Source: Hespellia sp. (GTDB lineage: Bacteria > Bacillota > Clostridia > Lachnospirales > Lachnospiraceae). From it: 50,220 nucleotides of DNA. A model generated the notes under the pieces. The model had not been told where the DNA came from, searched no databases, and was given only the letters and a program-made list of their open reading frames with translations. The stretch's first letter is position 1. Each line of letters begins with the position of its first letter. The stretch spans positions 1 through 50,220 of the forward strand of contig JAQUUC010000011.1 in NCBI GenBank assembly GCA_028694105.1. The letters run 5' to 3'. Of this stretch, positions 7,338 through 15,616 are shown one piece after another. The position numbers were made by a program, and so were the translations under genes.

Positions 7338-8399
7338 TTAGTCTAAATATGTAACATAATCGGTGACCCGGACATTGCTGATCATAATGTTTGTACCGGT
7401 CTGCTGCGCTTCAATCATCTTACCGTTCCCGATGTAGATGGCAACGTGGCCATATTTCCAGCAGATGTCTCCCGGCTTCGGATTATTCGTAACACGTCCG
7501 CCGTAGCGCTGCGCTGTATCCACACGGCCGATGGATATTCCAGCCATCCGGTAACAGTACTGCGTCAGCCCCGAACAGTCAAGTCCGACTCCCGGTGAAG
7601 TTCCACCCCATACATACGGAACACCGAGCTGCGAATACGCTGCATTGATAATGGCCTGTCTTGCTGCGCTGATGTCACCGGTATATTCCGGAACATCATA
7701 GGAATATCCGTTGTTGGCCGCCGCCTTTCTTGCTGCTTCTTCCGCAGCCTTCCTTGCAGCTTCCTCCGCAGCCTTTTTGGCCGCTGCCTCTGCCTCGGAA
7801 ATCTGTTCATCTAAGTTCGCAACTTCATCCTCTTTCGCATGGAGCGACCCGTCGAGCTCTTCCTGCTTTGCCTGAAATTCCACTTCCAGCGCCTCCAGAT
7901 TTGCCATCTCAGTCTCCAGAGAGGTCTTCATTTTTGCAATCCGGTTTTTCGTATCCTGATAATCTGTCAGTGCGTCTCTATCATAAATATGAATCGAATT
8001 CGCGTACTCAACCTGTTCCACTATCTCCGCAAATGAGCCCGATGCCATAATTTTCTCGATTACGGCCTGGTCCCCGTCCTCATACATATATTTAATTCGA
8101 AGCTTCATAGCCTCGTACTGCTCTTCTTCTTTTTTCTGTGCAGCTTCCAGCTTTGCCTGTGCGTCGGTAATCTCCTCGCCCTTCGTAATCAGCTGGTGTT
8201 CCAAATCACTGATCTTGGTCATCACTTCCGTAAGCTTTGTCTGAAGACTGCTCATCTCCTGCTCCGTCGCTGCTTTCTGATTCTTTAAATCCTCTGCCTG
8301 CTGCTTATACTCATCCGCACTTGTCGCGGACACAGGTGTCACAAGCATCGCGCTTAATGCCACAATCGCAACGGCACTGTTCATCCATCGTTTTTTCAT
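7338..8399 (-). CDS. Secreted NlpC/P60 peptidoglycan endopeptidase C with Ala/Lys/Glu helical linker
   Basis: 353-residue secreted cell-wall hydrolase, first of the tandem trio in transcription order. Signal peptide (cleavage after TPVSA, about residue 26), coiled coil with QYEAMKLRIKYMYEDGD, an Ala/Lys/Glu-rich helical linker with repeated AAEEAARK units (about 205-225), and the NlpC/P60 domain (about 240-353). Cys about 275, His about 318 and Glu about 330 give a RipA-like Cys-His-Glu set. Its catalytic domain is closest to gene B, while its coiled coil is closest to gene A. ATG at 8399 has AAAGGG eight bases upstream. No terminator separates it from gltD upstream, so some read-through from the glutamate synthase operon is possible. 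Confidence 0.93.
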   Translation of the reverse strand: MKKRWMNSAVAIVALSAMLVTPVSATSADEYKQQAEDLKNQKAATEQEMSSLQTKLTEVMTKISDLEHQLITKGEEITDAQAKLEAAQKKEEEQYEAMKLRIKYMYEDGDQAVIEKIMASGSFAEIVEQVEYANSIHIYDRDALTDYQDTKNRIAKMKTSLETEMANLEALEVEFQAKQEELDGSLHAKEDEVANLDEQISEAEAAAKKAAEEAARKAAEEAARKAAANNGYSYDVPEYTGDISAARQAIINAAYSQLGVPYVWGGTSPGVGLDCSGLTQYCYRMAGISIGRVDTAQRYGGRVTNNPKPGDICWKYGHVAIYIGNGKMIEAQQTGTNIMISNVRVTDYVTYLD

Positions 8400-8430
8400 A
8401 TCTGTACCCTTTCGTAATTACTTTTCCCTA

Positions 8431-8483
8431 TACGTCCCCACGTAGATTTCCTCTAGGATACACTATTTCGACAATAATTTCAA
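8431..8483 (-). promoter_or_regulatory. Promoter of NlpC/P60 gene C with GTGGGGAC element
   Basis: Minus strand: -35 TTGAAA (8478-8483), 17-bp spacer, -10 TATCCT (8455-8460), then the inverted repeat TACGT-GGGG-ACGTA (8431-8444). The -35 box lies six bases beyond the gltD stop codon. Confidence 0.75.
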
Positions 8484-8488
8484 TCTTT

Positions 8489-9988
8489 TTATTGAACAGA
8501 AAGATTCGTATAGCCCATCAGCTTCAGGTCCACTTCCTTCGCGGCTTCCCGCCCTTCACGGATCGCCCACACCACCAGTGACTGGCCTCTGTGCATATCT
8601 CCCGCTGCAAATACATTTGCGATATTGGTCTCATATTCACCTGCTGCGGTTGTCACATTCGTCCGCGTGTTCACCTCCACGCCAAATGCTTTGGTGACAT
8701 AGCTCTCACTTCCGAGAAACCCCGCTGCGATCAGTACCAGATCTACATCTGCCATATACTCGCTTCCGGCAATTTCTGCCATCATAATGCGTCCGGACTT
8801 CTCGTCCTTCTTTGATTCCAGTTTCACAAGAACTGCCTTGCAGAGATTTCCGTCTTTGTCCTTGATAAATTCTTTCACCGTCGTTGTATAGACACGCGGA
8901 TCTTTTCCGAACACTGCCGCTGCCTCCTGCTGTCCATAATCGGTCTTGCAGATTCTCGGCCATTCCGGCCACGGGTTCGTCTCCAGTCTCTCGTCCGGCA
9001 ACTTCGGCATCATTTCCAATTGCAGTACGGACGCTGCGCCGTGACGCATCGCTGTTCCCACACAGTCATTGCCGGTGTCACCGCCTCCGATTACCATCAC
9101 TTTCTTTCCTTTTGCGGAAATGTAAGTGCCGTCTTTTAACTTCATCCCGTCTGCACACAATGCTTTTGTCGTTGATTTCAGGAAATCCACTGCAAAATAA
9201 ATTCCTTTTGCGTCTCTTCCTTTTACATTGATATCTCGCGGATTTGATGCGCCGCATGCAAGGATGACTTTATCGTAATCTTTCAGAATCGCGGCCGCCT
9301 TGATATCTTTGCCGACATTGCAGCTGTTCTTAAACTCCACGCCCTCTTCTTCCATAATTGCAAGCTTCCGGTCGATAATCTGTTTTTCCAGTTTCATATT
9401 CGGAATGCCGTATCTCAGCAGTCCGCCCGGCCTATCCTCGCGCTCGAATACCGTCACACTGTGACCGCGTTTATTTAGCTGGTCTGCAGCGGCAAGCCCC
9501 GAAGGTCCCGATCCGATGACCGCAATCTTCTTACCGGTTCGAACCTTTGGCGGCACTGCCTTTGCATATCCTTTTTTGTATGCATTTTCAATAATCCCAT
9601 ACTCATTTGCTTTTGTGGATACCGGAGCTTCATGAAGTCCGCAGGTACACGCTTCCTCACAGAGTGCCGGGCAGACACGCGATGTAAATTCCGGAAAATT
9701 GTTCGTTTTTTTCAGTCTTGCATATGCCTCTTCCCAATTTCCCATGTAGATCAGGTCATTCCATTCCGGTACCAGATTGTGAAGCGGACAGCCGCTCGCC
9801 ATTCCACTGATCATCTGTCCCGACTGGCAGAACGGCACGCCGCACGACATGCATCTGGCTCCTTGGATTTCCTGTTCTTCTTTTGTGAGAGGCGTATGAA
9901 ATTCATTGAAATGTTTGATTCTTGTCCGTGGAGACTCCGCCACTTTATCCTGTCTTTCATACTCCATAAATCCTGTTGGTTTTCCCAT
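8489..9988 (-). CDS. gltD: Glutamate synthase (NADPH) small subunit
   Basis: Beta subunit that passes electrons from NAD(P)H via FAD and 4Fe-4S clusters to the large subunit for L-glutamate formation from glutamine and 2-oxoglutarate; 499 residues, full length. N-terminal Cys-rich ferredoxin-like part (CMSCGVPFC, then CPALCEEACTCG), first FAD-binding motif IAVIGSGPSGLAAA at about 152, NADPH-binding motif VMVIGGGDTGNDC at about 292. ATG at 9988 is preceded by AGGAGG. Fourteen bases separate it from gltB, so both subunits are made from one transcript. Confidence 0.97.
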   Translation of the reverse strand: MGKPTGFMEYERQDKVAESPRTRIKHFNEFHTPLTKEEQEIQGARCMSCGVPFCQSGQMISGMASGCPLHNLVPEWNDLIYMGNWEEAYARLKKTNNFPEFTSRVCPALCEEACTCGLHEAPVSTKANEYGIIENAYKKGYAKAVPPKVRTGKKIAVIGSGPSGLAAADQLNKRGHSVTVFEREDRPGGLLRYGIPNMKLEKQIIDRKLAIMEEEGVEFKNSCNVGKDIKAAAILKDYDKVILACGASNPRDINVKGRDAKGIYFAVDFLKSTTKALCADGMKLKDGTYISAKGKKVMVIGGGDTGNDCVGTAMRHGAASVLQLEMMPKLPDERLETNPWPEWPRICKTDYGQQEAAAVFGKDPRVYTTTVKEFIKDKDGNLCKAVLVKLESKKDEKSGRIMMAEIAGSEYMADVDLVLIAAGFLGSESYVTKAFGVEVNTRTNVTTAAGEYETNIANVFAAGDMHRGQSLVVWAIREGREAAKEVDLKLMGYTNLSVQ

Positions 9989-10002
9989 TTCTCATTCGCC
10001 TC

Positions 10003-13000
10003 CTATCTCTTGTTTCCATTTTTTATTGCATAAAATGCTTCAATTTTTGCCTGTTCGCTGCTCAGTCCCTTTTCTTCCATCTGCAGGATTGCTGACATCA
10101 TCTTCTCATAATCCTCCGGAATGATTTTTTTGAATTTCGGAAGGTAATCCTTGAAATTTTCCAAAATCTCTTTTCCAATCACGGAATTCGTATAAGCAAC
10201 ATGCTCTTTGATCATATTCTTTAATTCCATGACATCGAACTTCTCTGTGACCTTCTCGATGTTGACCATGTCCTTGTTAACCTTCTTATATAAGTCGCTC
10301 TCCATATCCAGTACGTAAGCGATTCCACCGCTCATTCCGGCTGCAAAGTTCTTGCCGGTCTTTCCCAGGACGGCAACACGTCCGCCAGTCATATACTCAC
10401 ATCCGTGATCTCCAACACCTTCCACCACTGCGTAAGCACCGGAATTTCGCACACAGAAACGTTCTCCTGCGACACCGTTGATAAATGCCTTGCCACTCGT
10501 TGCACCGTATAATGCAACATTTCCGATAATGATGTTCTCATCCTGTTTGTAGCGGATACCGGCTGGCGGGCATACCACCAGCTTACCGCCGGATAAGCCT
10601 TTTCCAAAGTAATCGTTTGAATCACCGGTCAGTTCCAGTGTCAGCCCCCTTGGAATGAATGCACCGAAGGACTGTCCGCCGGCCCCGCTGCATTTGATGA
10701 TATAGGTATCTTCCTCTAAGCCCTCCGGATATTTTCTGGTGATTTCCGATCCGAAAATGGTTCCGAATGTACGGTTGATATTGGTCACATCAACTTCCAT
10801 ACTCTTCTTCTGTCCTTTTTCCAGTGCGGGCATTAATTTTTTGACAAGCACTTTCTCATCCAGTGTCTGCTCCAGCTCAAAGTCATATACCTTCTTCGGA
10901 TTGAAGATGACACCTTTTTTCTCTTTCGCATATGGATTATATAATATATTGCTCAGATCAAGTGCTGCCGCTCTGTCTGATTCCATCACGTCCTTTACTT
11001 TCAGAAGATCCGTGCGCCCCACCAGTTCATCAATGGATTTCACACCAAGCTCTGCCATGATTTCCCGCAGGTTCTGTGCAATAAATCTCATGAAATTCAC
11101 TACATACTCCGGTTTTCCCGCAAAACGTTTTCTCAGCTCCGGATTCTGCGTCGCAATACCAACCGGACAGGTATCCAAGTTGCACACGCGCATCATAACA
11201 CATCCCATGGTTACCAGTGGTGCGGTCGCAAATCCGAATTCCTCCGCTCCGAGGATGGCTGCAATCGCAACATCACGTCCGCTCATCAGCTTCCCGTCCG
11301 CCTCAATGCGGACACGCTCACGCAGTCCATTCTGAATCAGTGTCTGGTGTGTCTCTGCAAGACCAAGCTCCCAGGGAAGTCCTGCGTTATGAATCGAACT
11401 TCTCGGTGCTGCCCCGGTACCTCCGTCATATCCGGAAATCAGGATCAGCCCCGCACCCGCTTTTGCGACACCGGCTGCAACGGTACCTACTCCCGCCTCG
11501 GATACAAGCTTTACGGAAATCCTTGCATCTTTATTTGCACATTTGCAGTCGTAGATCAGCTGTGCCAGATCTTCAATCGAATAGATATCATGATGTGGCG
11601 GCGGGGAAATCAGTCCTACTCCGGGAGTGGAGTGTCTGGTCTTTGCAATCCACGGATATACCTTTCCTGCAGGCAGATGTCCGCCCTCACCGGGTTTTGC
11701 TCCCTGAGCCATCTTAATCTGAATCTCTTTCGCACTTACCAGATATCTGGACGTCACACCGAATCGTCCAGATGCCACCTGCTTGATTGCAGAACAGCGG
11801 TCAGAGTCAAGACGGTCAATATCCTCTCCGCCTTCACCACTGTTGGACTTGCCGTGCAGCTGGTTCATCGCAATGGCAAGCGTCTCATGTGCCTCTTTGG
11901 AAATAGATCCATAAGACATCGCGCCGGTCTTAAATCTTGTAACAATCTCATCAACGCTCTCTACCTCGTCAATTGAAATACTTTTCTTTGGATAATTGAA
12001 GTCGAGCTGTCCGCGAAGATGAATCTTTGCTCCCTCTTCATTGACCATATCCGTATACTGTCTGAACATGTCATAATCGCCGCGTTTCGTTGACTGCTGC
12101 AGCATATGAATGGTTCTCGGATTGTAGAGATGTTCCTCTCCGCCACTCTTTGCTTTATGGTGTCCCACACTGTTGAGTGTCATGTCGACCTGAAGTCCGA
12201 GCGGATCAAATGCCTGTGAGTGGAATTCGGTATAATCCTTTGCAATTTCCTCAATACCGATACCGCCGATTCTGCTGACTGTATCTGTGAAATATTTCTT
12301 GATGAATTCTTCTTTTAATCCGATTGCCTCAAAAATCTTCGCGCCCTGATAAGACTGGAGGGTTGAAATACCCATCTTCGATGCAATTTTGATGATTCCA
12401 TGCAGAATAGCTGAATTATAATCATCCACTGCCGCATGGTAATCCTTGTGGAGCATTCCCGTCTCGATCAGATATTTGATAGACTCATGCGCCAGATAAG
12501 GATTGATTGCACATGCACCATATCCAAGCAGTGTTGCGAACTGATGCACTTCTCTCGGCTCGCCGGTCTCTAAAATCACTGCAACCGAAGTTCTCTTCTT
12601 GGTGCGCACGAGATGCTGCTGCAGGCCGGATACTGCGAGCAGTGAAGGAATCGCAACATGGTATTCATCCACACCACGGTCGGACAGAATCAGGATGTCA
12701 GCTCCGTCATGGATTGCCCGGTCCACTTCGATAAACAGATAGTCCAGCGCTTTTTCTAAGCTTGTATTCTTATAATACGTGGTCGGGATCTCTGAAATCT
12801 GGAACCCGTCTTCTTTCATATGTTTGATTTTCAGTAAATCCGTATTGGTTAAGATTGGATCATTTACCTTCAGCATATGACAGTTTTCTTCTTTTTCTTC
12901 CAGGAGGTTTCCATCTTTACCCACATAGTAGATGGTAGATGTAATCACTTCCTCTCGCATTGCATCGATTGGCGGATTAGTCACCTGAGCAAAAAGCTGT

Positions 13001-14541
13001 TTGAAATAGGTGAACAACGGCTGATGCTTCTGTGACAATACTGCAAGCGGTGTATCGACACCCATGGCTCCGATGCTCTCCGCACCGTTCTTTGCCATAT
13101 TTAAAATCGACATCTTCACGTCTTCGTATGAATAACCAAATGCTTTCTGCAAGCGGGTACATTCATCCTTTGTGTAGCTCTCCACATCCACATTTGGAAT
13201 CTTCAAATCCTTTAAACGGATCAGGTTACTGTCCAGCCATTCACCGTAAGGCTGCTTATTTGCATAAGTGTCTTTTAATTCTTCATCATCGATCACGCGT
13301 CCCTTTACCGTATCTACCAGAAGCATCTTGCCCGGATGAAGACGTTCTTTCACAAGAATCTTCGTCGGAGCAATATCAAGGACTCCCACTTCGGAAGAAA
13401 GAATCAGCGTATCATCATCTGTAATATAATATCTGGAAGGTCTCAGTCCGTTCCGGTCAAGAACCGCTCCCATACAGTCTCCATCGGTAAAGAGAATGGA
13501 TGCCGGTCCATCCCATGGCTCCATCATTGTCGCGTAATACTGATAGAAATCCTTCTTGTTCTGTGACATGCTGCGGTTGTTTGACCACGGTTCCGGGATG
13601 GCAATCATCACAGCAAGCGGAAGATCCATTCCACTCATCACCATGAACTCCAACGCATTGTCGAGCATTGCTGAATCAGATCCGGATGTATTGACTGCCG
13701 GAAGAACCTTGTGAAGCTCTCCTTTTAAATGCTCGGATTCCATCGTCTCTTCTCTGGCTCTCATCTTATCCACATTGCCGCGGATGGTATTAATCTCACC
13801 GTTATGCACCATAAAGCGGTTCGGATGTGCTCTCTCCCAGCTTGGATTCGTGTTCGTGCTAAAGCGCGAATGTACCAGTGCAATGGCTGACTCATATGCT
13901 TCATCCTGCAAATCTCCGAAGAACAGGCGGAGCTGCCCTACCAGAAACATTCCTTTGTAGGCAATGGTTCTGCTGGACAAGGATGCTACATAAGTATCAT
14001 CACTGCTCTGCTCAAAAATGCGGCGAACCACATATAACCTGCGGTCAAAGTCGATGCCCCGTTCGTATTTGACGGGCCTCTCGATAAATCCCTGCATAAT
14101 GCATGGCATGCAGTCCACAGCCTTCTTGCCGAGAACTTCCGGATGAACCGGCACTTCTCTCCAGCCCAGAAATTTCAGTCCCTCTTTTTTTACAATTACT
14201 TCAAATATATTCTTTGCCTGATTTCTCTTTAACTCGTCCTGCGGGAAGAAAAACATCCCAATTCCATAATCTCTCTCAGAACGCAAAAAGATGCCGAGGG
14301 GTTCACAGACTTTCGAAAAGAATTTGTGGGAAATCTGTAATAAGATTCCAACTCCATCTCCTGTCTTACCCTCGGCATCCTTGCCGGCTCTATGTTCTAA
14401 ATTTTCTACAATCTTCAGTGCGTTCGCGACTGTCTCATGTGTCTTCTTACCCTGAATGTTGACCACTGCTCCGATACCACAGTTATCGTGTTCGAAACTC
14501 GAGCGGTACAGTCCGGGTCCATTCACTATTCGTTTTTCCAT
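10003..14541 (-). CDS. gltB: Glutamate synthase large subunit
   Basis: 1512-residue alpha subunit of glutamate synthase. Order: 20-residue propeptide ending before Cys21 (DNC-GIGAV), which becomes the N-terminal nucleophile of the class II glutaminase domain (21-about 430); central domain (about 470-760); FMN-binding synthase domain (about 830-1190) with the 3Fe-4S cysteines CVMMRVCNLDTC at about 1112-1123; C-terminal GXGXG beta-helix domain (about 1260-1450). Length and domain order are standard. ATG at 14541 has AAAGGA upstream. It is transcribed first, then gltD, from a clear sigma-A promoter. Control by CodY or nitrogen status is likely from other Firmicutes but no operator was recognised. 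Confidence 0.98.
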   Translation of the reverse strand: MEKRIVNGPGLYRSSFEHDNCGIGAVVNIQGKKTHETVANALKIVENLEHRAGKDAEGKTGDGVGILLQISHKFFSKVCEPLGIFLRSERDYGIGMFFFPQDELKRNQAKNIFEVIVKKEGLKFLGWREVPVHPEVLGKKAVDCMPCIMQGFIERPVKYERGIDFDRRLYVVRRIFEQSSDDTYVASLSSRTIAYKGMFLVGQLRLFFGDLQDEAYESAIALVHSRFSTNTNPSWERAHPNRFMVHNGEINTIRGNVDKMRAREETMESEHLKGELHKVLPAVNTSGSDSAMLDNALEFMVMSGMDLPLAVMIAIPEPWSNNRSMSQNKKDFYQYYATMMEPWDGPASILFTDGDCMGAVLDRNGLRPSRYYITDDDTLILSSEVGVLDIAPTKILVKERLHPGKMLLVDTVKGRVIDDEELKDTYANKQPYGEWLDSNLIRLKDLKIPNVDVESYTKDECTRLQKAFGYSYEDVKMSILNMAKNGAESIGAMGVDTPLAVLSQKHQPLFTYFKQLFAQVTNPPIDAMREEVITSTIYYVGKDGNLLEEKEENCHMLKVNDPILTNTDLLKIKHMKEDGFQISEIPTTYYKNTSLEKALDYLFIEVDRAIHDGADILILSDRGVDEYHVAIPSLLAVSGLQQHLVRTKKRTSVAVILETGEPREVHQFATLLGYGACAINPYLAHESIKYLIETGMLHKDYHAAVDDYNSAILHGIIKIASKMGISTLQSYQGAKIFEAIGLKEEFIKKYFTDTVSRIGGIGIEEIAKDYTEFHSQAFDPLGLQVDMTLNSVGHHKAKSGGEEHLYNPRTIHMLQQSTKRGDYDMFRQYTDMVNEEGAKIHLRGQLDFNYPKKSISIDEVESVDEIVTRFKTGAMSYGSISKEAHETLAIAMNQLHGKSNSGEGGEDIDRLDSDRCSAIKQVASGRFGVTSRYLVSAKEIQIKMAQGAKPGEGGHLPAGKVYPWIAKTRHSTPGVGLISPPPHHDIYSIEDLAQLIYDCKCANKDARISVKLVSEAGVGTVAAGVAKAGAGLILISGYDGGTGAAPRSSIHNAGLPWELGLAETHQTLIQNGLRERVRIEADGKLMSGRDVAIAAILGAEEFGFATAPLVTMGCVMMRVCNLDTCPVGIATQNPELRKRFAGKPEYVVNFMRFIAQNLREIMAELGVKSIDELVGRTDLLKVKDVMESDRAAALDLSNILYNPYAKEKKGVIFNPKKVYDFELEQTLDEKVLVKKLMPALEKGQKKSMEVDVTNINRTFGTIFGSEITRKYPEGLEEDTYIIKCSGAGGQSFGAFIPRGLTLELTGDSNDYFGKGLSGGKLVVCPPAGIRYKQDENIIIGNVALYGATSGKAFINGVAGERFCVRNSGAYAVVEGVGDHGCEYMTGGRVAVLGKTGKNFAAGMSGGIAYVLDMESDLYKKVNKDMVNIEKVTEKFDVMELKNMIKEHVAYTNSVIGKEILENFKDYLPKFKKIIPEDYEKMMSAILQMEEKGLSSEQAKIEAFYAIKNGNKR

Positions 14542-14570
14542 AGTTCTTGTCCTTTCATATATTTTTTACT

Positions 14571-14599
14571 ACTATACATCAAAAAATACAATTTGTAAA
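14571..14599 (-). promoter_or_regulatory. gltB promoter
   Basis: Minus strand: -35 TTTACA (14594-14599), 17-bp spacer, -10 TATAGT (14571-14576). The rest of the gap to the CPBP gene is AT-rich and holds a second copy of AAAGTCAGAYAATT, which also overlaps the CPBP stop codon. Confidence 0.75.
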
Positions 14600-14650
14600 C
14601 AAGAAATATTTTCAAATTATCTGACTTTTTTAGTTTTGCATACAATTCTA

Positions 14651-15607
14651 TCAATTGTCTGACTTTTCTCGGTTTTGCTTCCCTTCCACTTCCGGATACT
14701 CTCTTCCGTTCAGGTTACGCAGATACATGATTACGGTCATCCCGATAAATGTACATACGGCCGTTACAATACATGCGCGTAACGGCTTCGCCAGAAGCCA
14801 GTCAAATCCGCTTACATTCGTAAGCAGCACGGATGTCATATTCACGGTAATGTGAACGATAACAGGTGCCAGCAGGGAGCCGAATTTCTCATAAGAATAC
14901 GCAAGTACCAGTCCCAGAATCATCGCAAAGAGCATCTGAATCATCGAACCGTGTGCCAGAGCAAAAAGAATGGCCGAATAAACACCCGCGCGCATCCAGC
15001 TGCTTTCCTCACGGTATCGGTTATACAGCACACTCCGGTAAAAGAATTCTTCTGAAATCGGGACAATAATGCCCACACCGATTATCTGCAGAAGCAGCGG
15101 TGCCGTATAGGTCGCAGAAAGTGCCTGCGATGTTGCTCCGTCAAGGAAGGCCTGATCACACATAATCAGTATGACATTCAATCCGATGCAGAGTGCCATG
15201 CCCAATGCCAGCATCAACGGATATTTCCACGCGGGCTCTCTGTGAATCACTGGAACCTGCGATGCTTGTTTCTTCTTTTTGTCTATCAGATAGAACACCA
15301 GTCCTACCGGAAATATAAGCACGGCTACAATCGTAGAAATCAATGTTGAATTTTCAATAAAAATCTTTGCCATCTTGGCAATATTTGTCGCATTGGATGA
15401 AAATTCAGCCAGATAGTCCATCTGTTGACGCATCGTCATCCCAAGAACCGTTTTTATATCAATTACTTTGTCGATATTCAGCGTCAATACAACTGTCTCG
15501 GCAATGCCATTGGCAAGGAAGCGAACCCCCAGATAGACCAGAAGCGGAAGAAAAATCCTCCAAAACCTCTTTTTCGCTTTCTGCATTTCCTCAAATTGCT
15601 GTTCCAT
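14651..15607 (-). CDS. CPBP family intramembrane metalloprotease
   Basis: Polytopic membrane protein of 318 residues in the CPBP (Abi/Rce1-like) protease family. The first helix starts at about residue 15; the catalytic motifs are all present: SEEFFYR (EExxxR, about 185), FALAH (FxxxH, about 216) and HITVN (HxxxN, about 253), so it should be active. Substrate unknown; relatives act in prenyl-protein processing, bacteriocin immunity or signalling. ATG at 15607 has AAGGAGAAG upstream. It starts nine bases after the argS stop and is likely translated from the argS transcript; the pairing with argS is probably positional only. Confidence 0.93.
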   Translation of the reverse strand: MEQQFEEMQKAKKRFWRIFLPLLVYLGVRFLANGIAETVVLTLNIDKVIDIKTVLGMTMRQQMDYLAEFSSNATNIAKMAKIFIENSTLISTIVAVLIFPVGLVFYLIDKKKKQASQVPVIHREPAWKYPLMLALGMALCIGLNVILIMCDQAFLDGATSQALSATYTAPLLLQIIGVGIIVPISEEFFYRSVLYNRYREESSWMRAGVYSAILFALAHGSMIQMLFAMILGLVLAYSYEKFGSLLAPVIVHITVNMTSVLLTNVSGFDWLLAKPLRACIVTAVCTFIGMTVIMYLRNLNGREYPEVEGKQNREKSDN

Positions 15608-15616
15608 ATCTTCTCC

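Noticed and set aside
11347-11976. Open frame of 209 codons antisense to gltB
   Set aside because: Lies wholly inside gltB with no binding site or promoter; the coded sequence resembles no protein family.
14615-14665. Repeated AAAGTCAGAYAATT beside the CPBP gene stop as an insertion footprint
   Set aside because: Only two short copies, no inverted ends and no transposase; more likely a small local duplication in AT-rich sequence.
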